Shown: positions 1-8,646, numbered from the stretch's first letter. The stretch: 64,000 bases of DNA from UTCHB3 sp002050155 (GCA_030584105.1 CP129491.1:3100001-3164000); one strand, 5' to 3'. Program-made: numbers and translations. Notes: generated by a model not told the origin, from the letters alone.

Positions 1-755
1 TTACCGACGGCCGGTATTTGGATTTTACTCCATTTGGTAAGATCGATCTTCCTGTATTTAATATAGGCGGTTACGAGTTAGCGATAACCCGTCATACAAT
101 ATTCATGTGGGTAGCGGCGATTATTTTGCTGATTATGCTGATAAAAACTGCTCAGAGGTATAAGAAAACGAAGATACCCAACAGGTTTACGGGTGCAATA
201 GAAGTTTTAATTTTATTTGTAAGGGACGAAATAGCCAAACCAAGCATCGGTAGCGGATACGAAAAGTTTGTGCCCTACCTGCTTACCACATTTTTCTTCA
301 TTTTATTTGCTAATTTTTTAGGGTTGATCCCATTTTCAGCCACGGTTACGAGCAATATTTCGCTTACAGCAACGCTCGCGGCAATTTCTTTTGTTGTAAC
401 ACAGTGGGGTGGTATGAAGAAAAACGGTGTTTTCGGATATTTTAAAGGTTTGATTCCGCACGGCATACCGGTATTTTTGTTGCCGATAATGATAGTGGTT
501 GAAGTGCTGGGATTGTTCACAAAACCGTTCGCATTGGCGGTTCGTCTTTTTGCAAACATGATCGCCGGTCACATCGTGATTTACGCCCTAATCGGGCTTA
601 TATTTGCGATGGGGACTTTGGCGGTAGCCCCCGTTTCGGTGGGTATGGCTTTATTTATTAACCTGCTTGAAATCTTGGTTGCAAGTCTTCAGGCATATAT
701 TTTCACTATGTTGTCTGCCGTGTTTATCGGTATGGCAGTACACCAGGAACATTAA
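1..755 (+). CDS. atpB: ATP synthase F0 subunit a (5'-truncated by window edge)
   Basis: Membrane subunit a of the F-type ATP synthase, which forms the proton half-channels next to the c-ring. The visible 245+ residues are strongly hydrophobic with about five or six membrane segments. The conserved helix with the essential arginine is readable as FALAVRLFANMIAGH, followed by the C-terminal helix pair. The reading frame is open right to base 1; a TTG at 18 is the first standard start in view, but the family in this phylum has a longer N-terminus, so the true start is most likely outside the window. It is followed 35 bases later by atpE and belongs to the atpBEFHAG unit. The identification is secure; only the 5' end is unknown. 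Confidence 0.95.
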   Translation, partial: TDGRYLDFTPFGKIDLPVFNIGGYELAITRHTIFMWVAAIILLIMLIKTAQRYKKTKIPNRFTGAIEVLILFVRDEIAKPSIGSGYEKFVPYLLTTFFFILFANFLGLIPFSATVTSNISLTATLAAISFVVTQWGGMKKNGVFGYFKGLIPHGIPVFLLPIMIVVEVLGLFTKPFALAVRLFANMIAGHIVIYALIGLIFAMGTLAVAPVSVGMALFINLLEILVASLQAYIFTMLSAVFIGMAVHQEH

Positions 756-790
756 GAAACAAAAAATCAATTCTATTACGGAGGAATGAA

Positions 791-1009
791 ATGGATTTAG
801 CTCATTTAGCAGCCGGAATCGGAGCAGCATTAACAATTATCGGTGGTGGGTTCGGTATCGGTAAATTAGCAGCAGCCGCTATGGAAGCAACGGGCCGTCA
901 ACCGGAAGCCGGTGGTGGTATCAGAACTTCTATGATTATTGCAGCCGCTCTTATCGAGGGTATTTCCCTTTTTGCGCTGGTTATCTGCTTCATCTTGGCG
1001 GGAAAATAA
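791..1009 (+). CDS. atpE: ATP synthase F0 subunit c
   Basis: Proteolipid that forms the rotating c-ring of ATP synthase. It has 72 residues in two membrane helices, with the glycine-rich first helix (GGGFGIG) and the polar loop GRQPEA. The ion-binding glutamate sits in the second helix in AALIEGISLFALV. The residue after that glutamate is glycine rather than the serine/threonine of sodium-binding rings, so proton coupling is the likelier reading (inference). A strong ribosome binding site GGAGGA at 780-785 precedes the ATG, fitting the high copy number of subunit c. It lies between atpB and atpF. Confidence 0.96.
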   Translation: MDLAHLAAGIGAALTIIGGGFGIGKLAAAAMEATGRQPEAGGGIRTSMIIAAALIEGISLFALVICFILAGK

Positions 1010-1034
1010 GGCTAAATAAAACAAAGGTAATAAA

Positions 1035-1577
1035 ATGATCTTTAATACTTTTGTCATCCTCGCTAAAGCTGAAGAAAGCGGCGGTGGTGGGTTGCTCAGC
1101 ATTGAAGGCGGTCTTGCTTTTTGGACTGTACTGACCTTTGTGTTACTTTTGCTGCTTTTGGGTAAATTTGCCTGGAAGCCTATCCTGAACGCTCTGGATG
1201 AAAGAGAAAAAGGGATAAAAGACGCATTGGAAGCAGCTAAAAAGGCAAACGAAGAAGCTGATCTTCTGAAAGCCGAGAACGAGAAAGCCCGCAAAGAGAA
1301 TGACGAGGCAGCAAAGCGGCAGATCGAGGAGAGCAAAAAATTCATCGAAGAGCAACGCGTAAAAATGGCGCAGGAACTGAAAGATGAATTTGAGAAAAAG
1401 AGAAAAGACTTCGAAGCAGAGCTTGAGAACCGCGAGCGAGAGATGATCGATAATGTAACCGCCGAGGTTGCAGACATCGTAGTTGCAGCTGCTGAAAAAG
1501 TGATTAAAGCGAACCTCAATACAGAGAAAAACAAAGAGTTAGTTAACAAATACATCGAAGATATCAGGAACAACTAA
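1035..1577 (+). CDS. atpF: ATP synthase F0 subunit b
   Basis: Peripheral stalk subunit b, which links the membrane sector to the F1 head. Its 180 residues show one N-terminal membrane helix (around FWTVLTFVLLLLLLGKFAWKP) and then a long charged coiled coil rich in Glu, Lys and Ala, the standard architecture and usual length. The motif WKPILNALDEREKGI just after the membrane helix is typical of the family. The stop codon is two bases before the atpH start, so translation is probably coupled. Confidence 0.95.
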   Translation: MIFNTFVILAKAEESGGGGLLSIEGGLAFWTVLTFVLLLLLLGKFAWKPILNALDEREKGIKDALEAAKKANEEADLLKAENEKARKENDEAAKRQIEESKKFIEEQRVKMAQELKDEFEKKRKDFEAELENREREMIDNVTAEVADIVVAAAEKVIKANLNTEKNKELVNKYIEDIRNN

Positions 1578-1579
1578 CT

Positions 1580-2134
1580 ATGTTTTTCAGTAAGGTAGCT
1601 CTCAAATATGCCGCAACCTTCTTTGCCGAGTCAGGAACGGGTAAAAATGCCTCTGCGATCTACTCGGATGTGGAAGGTGTATTGAATATCTTTAAGGAGA
1701 ATGAGAACCTGACTCGTGTGATTGAATCACCGATTTTTAGAGAATCGGATAAACTTGCCATACTGCTTAAGATTTTTAAAGGGCAGGTAGATGATTCAAT
1801 TACCCATTTCATTGAATTTTTGGGTAAAAGAGAGAGGCTTTCGTTTCTCAGGGAGATATTTCAGGCGTATATTGATGTGGCTGACCGCGAGTCGGGTGTA
1901 AAAAATATTGAACTTTCAAGCGCATTTGAACTTGGCGAAAAAGAGATTGACAAACTTAAGGCAGAACTTGAAGAGTTTTTCAAGAGCAAGTTAAAAGTTA
2001 AGTTTATGACCGACCCGGCATTGGTGGGTGGTTTTGTTGCTAAGAGTGATGAGCTTGTTGTGGATGCATCAGTGAAGAATCAGTTAGAAAAGTTACGCAA
2101 GAGCTTAGTTTCTGCGGGCGTTTCACTAAACTAA
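1580..2134 (+). CDS. atpH: ATP synthase F1 subunit delta
   Basis: Delta (OSCP-type) subunit that joins the peripheral stalk to the top of the alpha3beta3 head. It is 184 residues, the normal length, with the helical N-terminal domain (VALKYAATFFAESG) and the family C-terminal signature near FMTDPALVGGFVAK. It starts with ATG two bases after atpF and is followed 20 bases later by atpA. Nothing unusual is seen. Confidence 0.93.
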   Translation: MFFSKVALKYAATFFAESGTGKNASAIYSDVEGVLNIFKENENLTRVIESPIFRESDKLAILLKIFKGQVDDSITHFIEFLGKRERLSFLREIFQAYIDVADRESGVKNIELSSAFELGEKEIDKLKAELEEFFKSKLKVKFMTDPALVGGFVAKSDELVVDASVKNQLEKLRKSLVSAGVSLN

Positions 2135-2154
2135 ATTTAAAAGAGAATTGAAAT

Positions 2155-3699
2155 ATGATAAAAATCAGACCGGATGAGATCACCAATCTGCTCAGAGAAC
2201 AGTTATCCGGCAAAAGAGCTGAAGCTGATATTTATGAAGTAGGCACGGTTCTTTCCGTTGGCGATGGTATTGCGAGGGTCTATGGGCTTTCGAAAGTTAT
2301 GGCGAGCGAGCTGGTTGAGTTCCCTAATGATGTATTTGGGATGGTTTTGAACCTTGAAGAAGATTCAATAGGGTGTGCTCTGTTTGGAGACTCTTCATTG
2401 GTGAAAGAGGGTGATGAAGTAAAACGGACGGGGCGTGTTGCTTCGTTGCCCGTTGGTGACGAGATGCTCGGAAGAGTTATCACGCCGCTTGGTCTTCCGA
2501 TCGATGGAAAAGGGACGATCAACACTTCACAATATCAGGAGATTGAACGAAAAGCGCTCGGCGTAATGCAGCGCCAACCCGTGAAAGAGCCGCTTCAGAC
2601 CGGCATAACCGCTATAGATGCAATGATTCCGATCGGAAGAGGGCAGCGAGAATTGATTATCGGAGACCGCCAGACGGGTAAAACAGCGATTGCGGTTGAT
2701 ACGATTATCAATCAGAAATACACACACACCGAAGAGGCAAAAGCCAACGGAATTCAGCCCGTTTATTGTATTTATGTATCGATTGGTCAGAAGCGCTCGA
2801 CAGTTGCGCAGGTTGTATCGAAGCTGAACGAAACCGGTGCAATGGCTTACACGACTGTTATTACGGCTTCAGCTTCCGACCCTGCACCGCTTCAGTTCCT
2901 GGCACCTTATTCCGGTGCTTGCTTAGGCGAATATTTCAGGGATTCAGGCAGGCATGCGCTGGTAATTTATGATGATCTTTCAAAACAGGCAGCGGCTTAC
3001 CGCGAGCTTTCGCTTCTGTTGAGAAGACCTCCGGGCCGTGAAGCCTATCCCGGTGATGTATTCTATCTTCACTCAAGATTATTAGAGAGAGCTTCAAAGC
3101 TTAGTGATGATCTTGGCGGCGGAAGCCTTACGGCACTTCCGATAATTGAAACACAGCAGGGTGATGTCTCGGCATACATCCCTACGAATGTGATTTCAAT
3201 TACTGACGGTCAGATTTACTTAGAGCCGAACCTGTTTAACGCAGGCGTTCGCCCGGCAATCAATGTGGGTATTTCGGTTTCCCGTGTGGGTGGAAACGCT
3301 CAGATAAAAGCTATGAAGAAAGTTGCCGGCAGCTTAAAGCTCGATCTTGCACAGTACAGAGAGCTTGAAGCGTTCGCAAAATTCAGAAGTGATCTTGATG
3401 TCTCCACGAAGCGCACACTGGCAAGAGGTGCCCGTTTGGTGGAACTTCTGAAACAAGGTTTATATAACCCAAAACCTGTTGAAAAACAAGTGGTTGCGGT
3501 TTATTTAGGAACAAAAGGCTATTTGGATGAAATAGAACTTCACCGCGTGAAAGACTTTGAAAACGAATACCTTGAATATGTTGACAGGTCGTATCCGGAT
3601 ATTTTCAAGAGCATCCGTGAAGCGAAAGAGATTAAAGCTGAAACAGAGGAGCTGATTAAAAAATCGGTTTCTGAGTTTATTTCCGGGTTCAAGAGCTAA
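2155..3699 (+). CDS. atpA: ATP synthase F1 subunit alpha
   Basis: Non-catalytic nucleotide-binding subunit of F1. The 514 residues match the usual length. The P-loop GDRQTGKTAIAVDTI is at about residue 170, the region NVGISVSRVGGNAQ carries the arginine that reaches into the neighbouring catalytic site, and the N-terminal beta-barrel is present. The start ATG at 2155 follows a purine-rich stretch (AAAAGAGAATTG). It is followed by atpG; the partner beta subunit (atpD) and epsilon (atpC) are absent from this cluster and must be encoded elsewhere. Confidence 0.97.
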   Translation: MIKIRPDEITNLLREQLSGKRAEADIYEVGTVLSVGDGIARVYGLSKVMASELVEFPNDVFGMVLNLEEDSIGCALFGDSSLVKEGDEVKRTGRVASLPVGDEMLGRVITPLGLPIDGKGTINTSQYQEIERKALGVMQRQPVKEPLQTGITAIDAMIPIGRGQRELIIGDRQTGKTAIAVDTIINQKYTHTEEAKANGIQPVYCIYVSIGQKRSTVAQVVSKLNETGAMAYTTVITASASDPAPLQFLAPYSGACLGEYFRDSGRHALVIYDDLSKQAAAYRELSLLLRRPPGREAYPGDVFYLHSRLLERASKLSDDLGGGSLTALPIIETQQGDVSAYIPTNVISITDGQIYLEPNLFNAGVRPAINVGISVSRVGGNAQIKAMKKVAGSLKLDLAQYRELEAFAKFRSDLDVSTKRTLARGARLVELLKQGLYNPKPVEKQVVAVYLGTKGYLDEIELHRVKDFENEYLEYVDRSYPDIFKSIREAKEIKAETEELIKKSVSEFISGFKS

Positions 3700-3714
3700 A
3701 GGCAGAGAAAGCAG

Positions 3715-4578
3715 ATGGCAACACTTCGGGACCTGCGCAGCAGGATAAAAGGAATAGCGAGCACACAACAGATAACCAGGGCTATGAAAATGGTATCGGC
3801 GGCAAAATTGCGCCGTGCCACCGAGGCTATTGTAAGTGCGCGCCCGTATGCCAACAAGCTGAGTGGGCTGATTGGAGCTTTGTTCACCGAAGATGACAAG
3901 CTCACTAACCCGTTTGTAATGACTCGTGAAGTGAAAAATGAACTTGTAGTGGTAATCACTGCAGACAGAGGACTTTGCGGCGCATTTAATACGAATATTA
4001 TTAAAGAAGCCACGCACTATGTCGATAATTTGAAAAAAGAGGGTATTAACCCAATTTTGTACTGTGTCGGCAAAAAAGGTTACGATCATTTCCGGAAAAG
4101 GGATTATAATCTTTCGGGCAATTTGACGGGATTATTTAATTCGCTGAATTTTTCTTATGTTAGTAAGATACTTCCGGGAATTTTGAAGGACTATCTTGCG
4201 GGTCAGTACGACAGGGTAACCCTTATTTACAACGAATTTAAGACCGTTGTATCGCAAAAAGTGGTTTCTGCTCAATTTTTACCTATACCTTTGGAAGTTG
4301 AAGAAGGTATGAGTGGTGATCTTTTCATCTTCGAGCCTTCGCAGAAAGAGATATTAAACACACTGCTTCCGCAATATTTGGAAACAAATATATGGAAATC
4401 GTTGCTTGACTCGAACGCAGCGGAGTTTGGTGCCCGCATGACCGCTATGGAAAATGCCACAACGAATGCTTCCGAGATGATTTCATCGCTTAAACTTACA
4501 TACAACAAAGCGAGGCAGGCAGCCATTACGAAAGAACTGTTGGAAGTTGTTTCGGGTGCAAACGCACTTAAGGGTTAG
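3715..4578 (+). CDS. atpG: ATP synthase F1 subunit gamma
   Basis: Central rotor shaft of ATP synthase. The 287 residues begin with the conserved N-terminal helix (LRDLRSRIKGIASTQQITRAM) and end with the conserved C-terminal helix (ENATTNASEMISSLKLTYNKARQ), which together form the coiled-coil shaft. The internal motif ITADRGLCGAFNTN is a family hallmark. It is the last ATP synthase gene of the run; ffh starts only eight bases after its stop codon, so the unit continues into the translation/secretion genes. Confidence 0.96.
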   Translation: MATLRDLRSRIKGIASTQQITRAMKMVSAAKLRRATEAIVSARPYANKLSGLIGALFTEDDKLTNPFVMTREVKNELVVVITADRGLCGAFNTNIIKEATHYVDNLKKEGINPILYCVGKKGYDHFRKRDYNLSGNLTGLFNSLNFSYVSKILPGILKDYLAGQYDRVTLIYNEFKTVVSQKVVSAQFLPIPLEVEEGMSGDLFIFEPSQKEILNTLLPQYLETNIWKSLLDSNAAEFGARMTAMENATTNASEMISSLKLTYNKARQAAITKELLEVVSGANALKG

Positions 4579-4586
4579 CGTAACCG

Positions 4587-5894
4587 ATGTTAGAAGACCT
4601 TAGTCAGAAGCTTGAATTAGCCCTGAAGAAGATCAGAGGGCAGGGGAAACTTACTGAATCGAATGTAAGTGATACGGTAAGGGAAATCCGCCGGATATTG
4701 CTGGACGCTGATGTTAACTACAAAGTAACAAAAGACTTTATAGAACGAGTCAGGCAGAAAGCAATGGGGCAGGAAGTGATGGTATCTATCACTCCCGGGC
4801 AACTGATAACAAAGATTATTTATGACGAGTTAGTTGAACTTCTGGGGGGTTCTTCCCGCGAGGTTGAAATAAACCCATCGGGTAAGACGATATTTTTAGT
4901 AGTGGGGTTGCAGGGTTCCGGAAAGACGACATTTTCCGGCAAATTGGCGAAGCGGTTTAAGGCGATGGGTAAAAACCCGTTGCTTGTTGCGGCGGATATT
5001 TACCGCCCTGCCGCTATAGAGCAATTGAAGACTCTCGGGCAACAGACAGGTGTGCCCGTTTTTAGTCTTGAGGTAAAAGACGCCCGGAAGATTGCCACAG
5101 ATGCGCTTAAATATGCCGATGAGAACCGAAATGATTTGATAATCATTGATACAGCAGGGCGTCTTCATGTGGATGATGAACTGATGACGGAAGTTGCCGA
5201 TATTAAAGGATTGGTAAAGCCGACAGAAGTACTGTTTGTGGTTGACTCGATGACGGGACAGGATGCTGTTAATTCCGCAAAGGCGTTCAACGACATAGTG
5301 AATTTTGACGGAATAGTACTCACGAAGATGGATGGTGACGCCCGCGGTGGCTGTGCGCTTTCGATAAGGGAGGTAGTCGGCAAGCCGATAAAATTCATTT
5401 CCACGGGTGAGAAGCTTGATGCGATCGATGTTTTCCATCCCGATCGTTTGGCTTCAAGGATACTTGGTAAGGGTGATGTAGTAAGCTTAGTGGAGAAAGC
5501 ACAGGAAGCTTACGACGAGCGTGAAGCAGAGGAGATGGAGGAGAAATTACGGAAGAACCGGTTCGATTTGGATGATTTTCTTAAGCAAATCAGGATGATC
5601 AAACGGATGGGTTCGCTTTCGTCGTTGATGGCGATGATACCGGGGATACCAAAGCATATAAAGAATCAAAAGGTTGACGACAATGCTTTGGTTAAGGTTG
5701 AAGCGATGATAAACTCGATGACGAAGAAAGAGAGGGGAAACCCGAAGATACTAAACGGAAGCCGCCGGCGCAGGATAGCAAGAGGAAGCGGCACTTCGAT
5801 ACAGGATGTGAACAGGTTGATCAAACAATTTACAGAGATGCAAACGATGATCACCCGATTAAATAAACAAAACTTTTTTAGAAAACAAAAATAA
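4587..5894 (+). CDS. ffh: Signal recognition particle protein Ffh
   Basis: GTPase of the signal recognition particle; it binds 4.5S RNA and nascent signal sequences and docks with FtsY at the membrane. The 435 residues show the N domain, then the G domain with P-loop GLQGSGKTTFSGKLA (about 107-121), DTAGRLHVDDELM and TKMDGDARGG, then the methionine-rich M domain with the RNA-binding signature RRRRIARGSGTSIQDVNRL. Length is normal. Its start lies eight bases after atpG and rpsP follows after 24 bases. The ffh-rpsP-rimM-trmD-rplS order is common in bacteria; the direct attachment to the atp genes is less so. Confidence 0.97.
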   Translation: MLEDLSQKLELALKKIRGQGKLTESNVSDTVREIRRILLDADVNYKVTKDFIERVRQKAMGQEVMVSITPGQLITKIIYDELVELLGGSSREVEINPSGKTIFLVVGLQGSGKTTFSGKLAKRFKAMGKNPLLVAADIYRPAAIEQLKTLGQQTGVPVFSLEVKDARKIATDALKYADENRNDLIIIDTAGRLHVDDELMTEVADIKGLVKPTEVLFVVDSMTGQDAVNSAKAFNDIVNFDGIVLTKMDGDARGGCALSIREVVGKPIKFISTGEKLDAIDVFHPDRLASRILGKGDVVSLVEKAQEAYDEREAEEMEEKLRKNRFDLDDFLKQIRMIKRMGSLSSLMAMIPGIPKHIKNQKVDDNALVKVEAMINSMTKKERGNPKILNGSRRRRIARGSGTSIQDVNRLIKQFTEMQTMITRLNKQNFFRKQK

Positions 5895-5918
5895 TTTGAA
5901 ATTTGGAGGAAACCCAAT

Positions 5919-6593
5919 TTGGTCAAATTAAGACTTAAGAGAATGGGCAAGAAGAGACAGCCCGTTTACAAAATTGTAGCCGTAGATTCCAGAGCTCCGA
6001 GAGACGGAAAGTATTTGGAGGCACTTGGGCAGTATAACCCGATGACCAACCCTCACACGATTGTTGTTGACGAACAAAAAGCGTTGAAGTGGCTTGGTGT
6101 TGGTGCTCAGCCGACGGATACCGTCAGAAGTTTGCTTCGTCAGAGTGGAATACTCTATAAGAGGCAGATGCTGAAGAAGAACTTCCCGGAAGAGGCAATC
6201 GAGGCAAACATGGCTAAGTGGAGGGAGAACCATGCCACAGCAGCTCCTGTAGCTAAAAAAGCGGCTAAGGCAATGGTTACCGAGCCTGAAGTTGAAGCTC
6301 CTGCAGAAGTGGCTGAGGTAAAAGCTGAAGTCGAAGCTCCTGCAGAGGTGGCTGAGGTAAAAGCTGAGGCTGAAGCTCCTGCAGAAGTGGCTGAGGTAAA
6401 AGCTGAAGCAGCAGCTCCTGCAGAAGTGGCGGAAGTAAAGGTTGAGGAAGTGGCGGAAGTTGAACCGGCTGCAAGCGTTGAAGCGGTTGCAGAGTCGGTT
6501 GAAGAAGCCGAAAGCAGTGGAAATAGTGAAATTACGGAAAATACTGCTGAAGTAAAAGCTGAAGATTCTTCTGAAGAAAAATCAGAAGAATAA
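5919..6593 (+). CDS. rpsP: 30S ribosomal protein S16 with long repeat-bearing C-terminal tail
   Basis: Ribosomal protein S16, needed for assembly of the small subunit. Residues 1-85 are canonical (VKLRLKRMGKKRQPVYKIV, then APRDGKYLEALGQYNP). The start is TTG, supported by GGAGGA at 5905-5910. S16 is normally about 80-100 residues; this protein has 224. From residue 126 the tail holds four tandem 13-residue units of the type EAPAEVAEVKAEA (DNA 6294-6449, 39-base units), then more Glu/Ala/Ser-rich sequence. Short Ala/Glu-rich tails on S16 are known in the Bacteroidota; this one is long and was evidently built by tandem duplication. The tail is acidic and probably disordered. Confidence 0.95.
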   Translation: MVKLRLKRMGKKRQPVYKIVAVDSRAPRDGKYLEALGQYNPMTNPHTIVVDEQKALKWLGVGAQPTDTVRSLLRQSGILYKRQMLKKNFPEEAIEANMAKWRENHATAAPVAKKAAKAMVTEPEVEAPAEVAEVKAEVEAPAEVAEVKAEAEAPAEVAEVKAEAAAPAEVAEVKVEEVAEVEPAASVEAVAESVEEAESSGNSEITENTAEVKAEDSSEEKSEE

Positions 6594-6710
6594 CAGTCTT
6601 GTTGATAGTACAGCAGAAGTGAAGGGTGCTGCTTCTGATGAGAGTTTTTAACTCCCAGGCACTGTGCTAAGAACGATCTAAATGCCCCATGCTCGAATGG
6701 AGGATTCCGA

Positions 6711-6944
6711 ATGAAGGAGTTTGTCGAATACATCGCCAAATGCCTTGTAGATCTACCTGACAAGGTAGTTGTGGAAGTAAGAGCGGAAGAGGAAAACAAA
6801 GTAGTATTTGCTCTTAAAGTTGAACCAAACGATATCGGAAAGATCATCGGAAAGAAGGGCAGGACTGCAGTAGCGATCAGAACTTTGCTTACAGCAGTTG
6901 CAGCTAAGGAAGGTAAGCGAGCTTTTCTGGAAATAATCGACTGA
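6711..6944 (+). CDS. khpA: KH-domain RNA-binding protein (KhpA/YlqC type)
   Basis: Small RNA-binding protein made of a single KH domain, 77 residues. The KH signature GxxG is readable as IIGKKGRTAVAIR. The position between rpsP and rimM is the classical one for this family. In Gram-positive bacteria KhpA works with KhpB in post-transcriptional control; the role here is inferred from that family. GGAGG at 6699-6703 supports the ATG at 6711. Its TGA stop overlaps a CTG codon in the frame of rimM. Confidence 0.92.
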   Translation: MKEFVEYIAKCLVDLPDKVVVEVRAEEENKVVFALKVEPNDIGKIIGKKGRTAVAIRTLLTAVAAKEGKRAFLEIID

Positions 6945-7465
6945 CCCGGAACCTTTCCGCGGACGGCTACACGCTTATAGCGAAAGTGAACTCAGTTTAC
7001 GGTAAGGGTGGGTTTGTCAGATTGAGTTCTTTTTCGGATTTTCCGGACCGGTTTTTGAAACTAAAGGCGGTCTATATGGAGTTCTACGCCTCTTTTAAAA
7101 AAATCGTTGTGGAAAAGGTAAAATTTGAGGGGTCGGATGTCATTATGAAATTTGAAAAGTTCGACAGCGATAAAGAGGCTGAAGTGTTTGCAGGAAAGGA
7201 AGTATATATACCCGACGAAGAGGTGGTTGAACTGCCGGAAGACACTTGGTTCATACACGATTTGATCGGCAGCCGGGTAATTTTTCGGGGAAACGATTTG
7301 GGTGTTATCGAAGATGTGTTGATTCTGCCCGCTAACGATGTTTATGTGGTAAGGAAGGATGAAAAAGAGATTTTGATACCTGCAATCCGCAAATTTATCG
7401 GAAGTTTTTCTCCGGAAGAAAAACTGATGATACTCAGCGAGAGCTATCCGGGTGATGAGGTTTGA
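6941..7465 (+). CDS. rimM: Ribosome maturation factor RimM (start codon uncertain)
   Basis: 16S rRNA processing factor that binds S19 and acts in maturation of the 30S head. The RimM N-domain strand pattern is visible as YTLIAKVNSVYGKGGFVRL, followed by FSDFPDRF, and a PRC-barrel-type C-domain near DLIGSRVIFRGNDLGVIEDV. The first standard start in frame is GTG at 6986, but this would remove the first conserved strand (YTLIAK). Upstream, the frame stays open to a stop at 6914-6916 with no ATG, GTG or TTG. A CTG at 6941 overlaps the khpA stop as CTGA and would give a normal-length protein of 174 residues; I use it as the working start. A base error near the start is the alternative. Confidence 0.85.
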   Translation: MTRNLSADGYTLIAKVNSVYGKGGFVRLSSFSDFPDRFLKLKAVYMEFYASFKKIVVEKVKFEGSDVIMKFEKFDSDKEAEVFAGKEVYIPDEEVVELPEDTWFIHDLIGSRVIFRGNDLGVIEDVLILPANDVYVVRKDEKEILIPAIRKFIGSFSPEEKLMILSESYPGDEV

Positions 7466-7546
7466 CACAATCGATGAGGGTGATTCTGCCCCGCTTACTG
7501 ACAGCAACTACCACTTTTATCAGGATAATGAGAGTGGGTATTGGGC

Positions 7547-8236
7547 ATGAGAGTTGACATAATAACGGCGGTTCCCGAGTTTTTTGAAGGACCGTTAAAC
7601 TCCAGTATCATTAAAAGGGGTCAGGGGAAAGGGAAGGTTGAGATTTTTGTACATAATCTTCGGGATTATGCTCACGACAAACACCGGATGATAGACGATA
7701 AGCCTTTCGGCGGTGGTGCAGGGATGGTTTTGAAGGTGGAACCTTTTTTCGAGATAATCGAAAAATTAAAATCTGAAAGAGATTATGACTCAGTAGTATT
7801 CACTGCACCGCACGGTAAGATCTACGATCAGCGGGAAGCGAACAGATATTCCCTTTATGAAAACATAATGATTATTTGCGGGCATTATAAAGGGATAGAC
7901 GACAGGGTAAGAGAGGCTTTTGCCACGGATTTAGTATCAATTGGCAACTATGTGCTGACCGGCGGCGAACTCTTGGCTATGGTGATGGTTGATTCGATCG
8001 TAAGATTAATTCCGGGGGTTTTGAACGACAGTGAATCAGCTTTGGACGATTCGTTTCAGGATGGTGAGTCAATCGGAGCGCCCTGCTACACGCGCCCTGC
8101 GGAATTCAGAGGGATGAAAGTTCCCGAAGTGTTGCTGCAAGGAGACCACGGAAAGGTTAAAGAGTGGCGGGCGGAACAGTCGAAAAATTTAACAGAAATT
8201 TGGAAAAAAATAAATAAGAATGGAGCACAGTTATGA
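7547..8236 (+). CDS. trmD: tRNA (guanine37-N1)-methyltransferase
   Basis: Methylates G37 next to the anticodon of several tRNAs using S-adenosylmethionine and prevents frameshifting. The knotted SPOUT fold signature is clear: DKPFGGGAGMVLKVEP, VFTAPHGKIYDQ, IICGHYKGIDDRV and SIGNYVLTGGELLAMV. I prefer the ATG at 7547 (MRVDIITAVPEFF) to the TTG two codons earlier because it matches the family N-terminus. Its stop overlaps the rplS start as ATGA, so the two are translationally coupled. Length of about 229 residues is usual. Confidence 0.97.
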   Translation: MRVDIITAVPEFFEGPLNSSIIKRGQGKGKVEIFVHNLRDYAHDKHRMIDDKPFGGGAGMVLKVEPFFEIIEKLKSERDYDSVVFTAPHGKIYDQREANRYSLYENIMIICGHYKGIDDRVREAFATDLVSIGNYVLTGGELLAMVMVDSIVRLIPGVLNDSESALDDSFQDGESIGAPCYTRPAEFRGMKVPEVLLQGDHGKVKEWRAEQSKNLTEIWKKINKNGAQL

Positions 8237-8580
8237 AAAGCATTTATGATTTCATTCCTGAGGAAAAAAGAGAAGATTTTGCCGAGTTCAATGTAGGTGA
8301 CCGAGTTAGAGTACATGTTCGAGTAATTGAAGGCGACAAAGAGAGGCTGCAGCCTTTTGAAGGTGATGTTATCAGCATAAAAGGCGGCAGAGAGAACCGT
8401 TCGTTCACAGTTCGTAAAATCTCAGGTGGTGTTGGTGTAGAGAGGATTTTCCCTTTTAACACACCTAAGGTTGCCAAAGTTGAAAGAATCAGAGAAGGAA
8501 AAGTCCGCAGGGCAAAATTGTATTATCTGCGTGAACTCTCCGGCAGAGCAGCGAAGATCAAAGATAAAAATCTTCGTTAA
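8233..8580 (+). CDS. rplS: 50S ribosomal protein L19
   Basis: Ribosomal protein L19, located at the interface of the two subunits. The 115 residues contain the family core FNVGDRVRVHVRV, RLQPFEGDVISIKGG, SFTVRKISGGVGVERIFP and the C-terminal VRRAKLYYLRELSGRAAKI. It overlaps the end of trmD by four bases and is the last gene of the atp-ffh-rpsP-rplS unit; a strong hairpin with a T run follows 30 bases after its stop. Confidence 0.97.
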   Translation: MKSIYDFIPEEKREDFAEFNVGDRVRVHVRVIEGDKERLQPFEGDVISIKGGRENRSFTVRKISGGVGVERIFPFNTPKVAKVERIREGKVRRAKLYYLRELSGRAAKIKDKNLR

Positions 8581-8608
8581 CAGTTTACCTTATCTTAAAA
8601 ACAATTGA

Positions 8609-8646
8609 AGGCTGCCGTGCTAAGAAGTGTGGCAGCTTTTTTTTTG
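8609..8646 (+). terminator. Rho-independent terminator after rplS
   Basis: Stem GCTGCC (8611-8616) pairs with GGCAGC (8631-8636) and is followed at once by a run of about ten T. It sits 30 bases after the rplS stop and closes the long atp/ribosomal transcription unit. Confidence 0.85.

Noticed and set aside
866..1573. Long minus-strand frame opposite atpE and atpF
   Set aside because: Antisense of the Glu/Lys/Ala-rich coiled coil; codon bias of the real gene keeps the opposite frame open.
6155..6847. Long minus-strand frame opposite the rpsP tail
   Set aside because: The Ser/Ala/Thr-rich product is just the antisense of the Glu/Ala repeats; the plus-strand S16 gene explains it.
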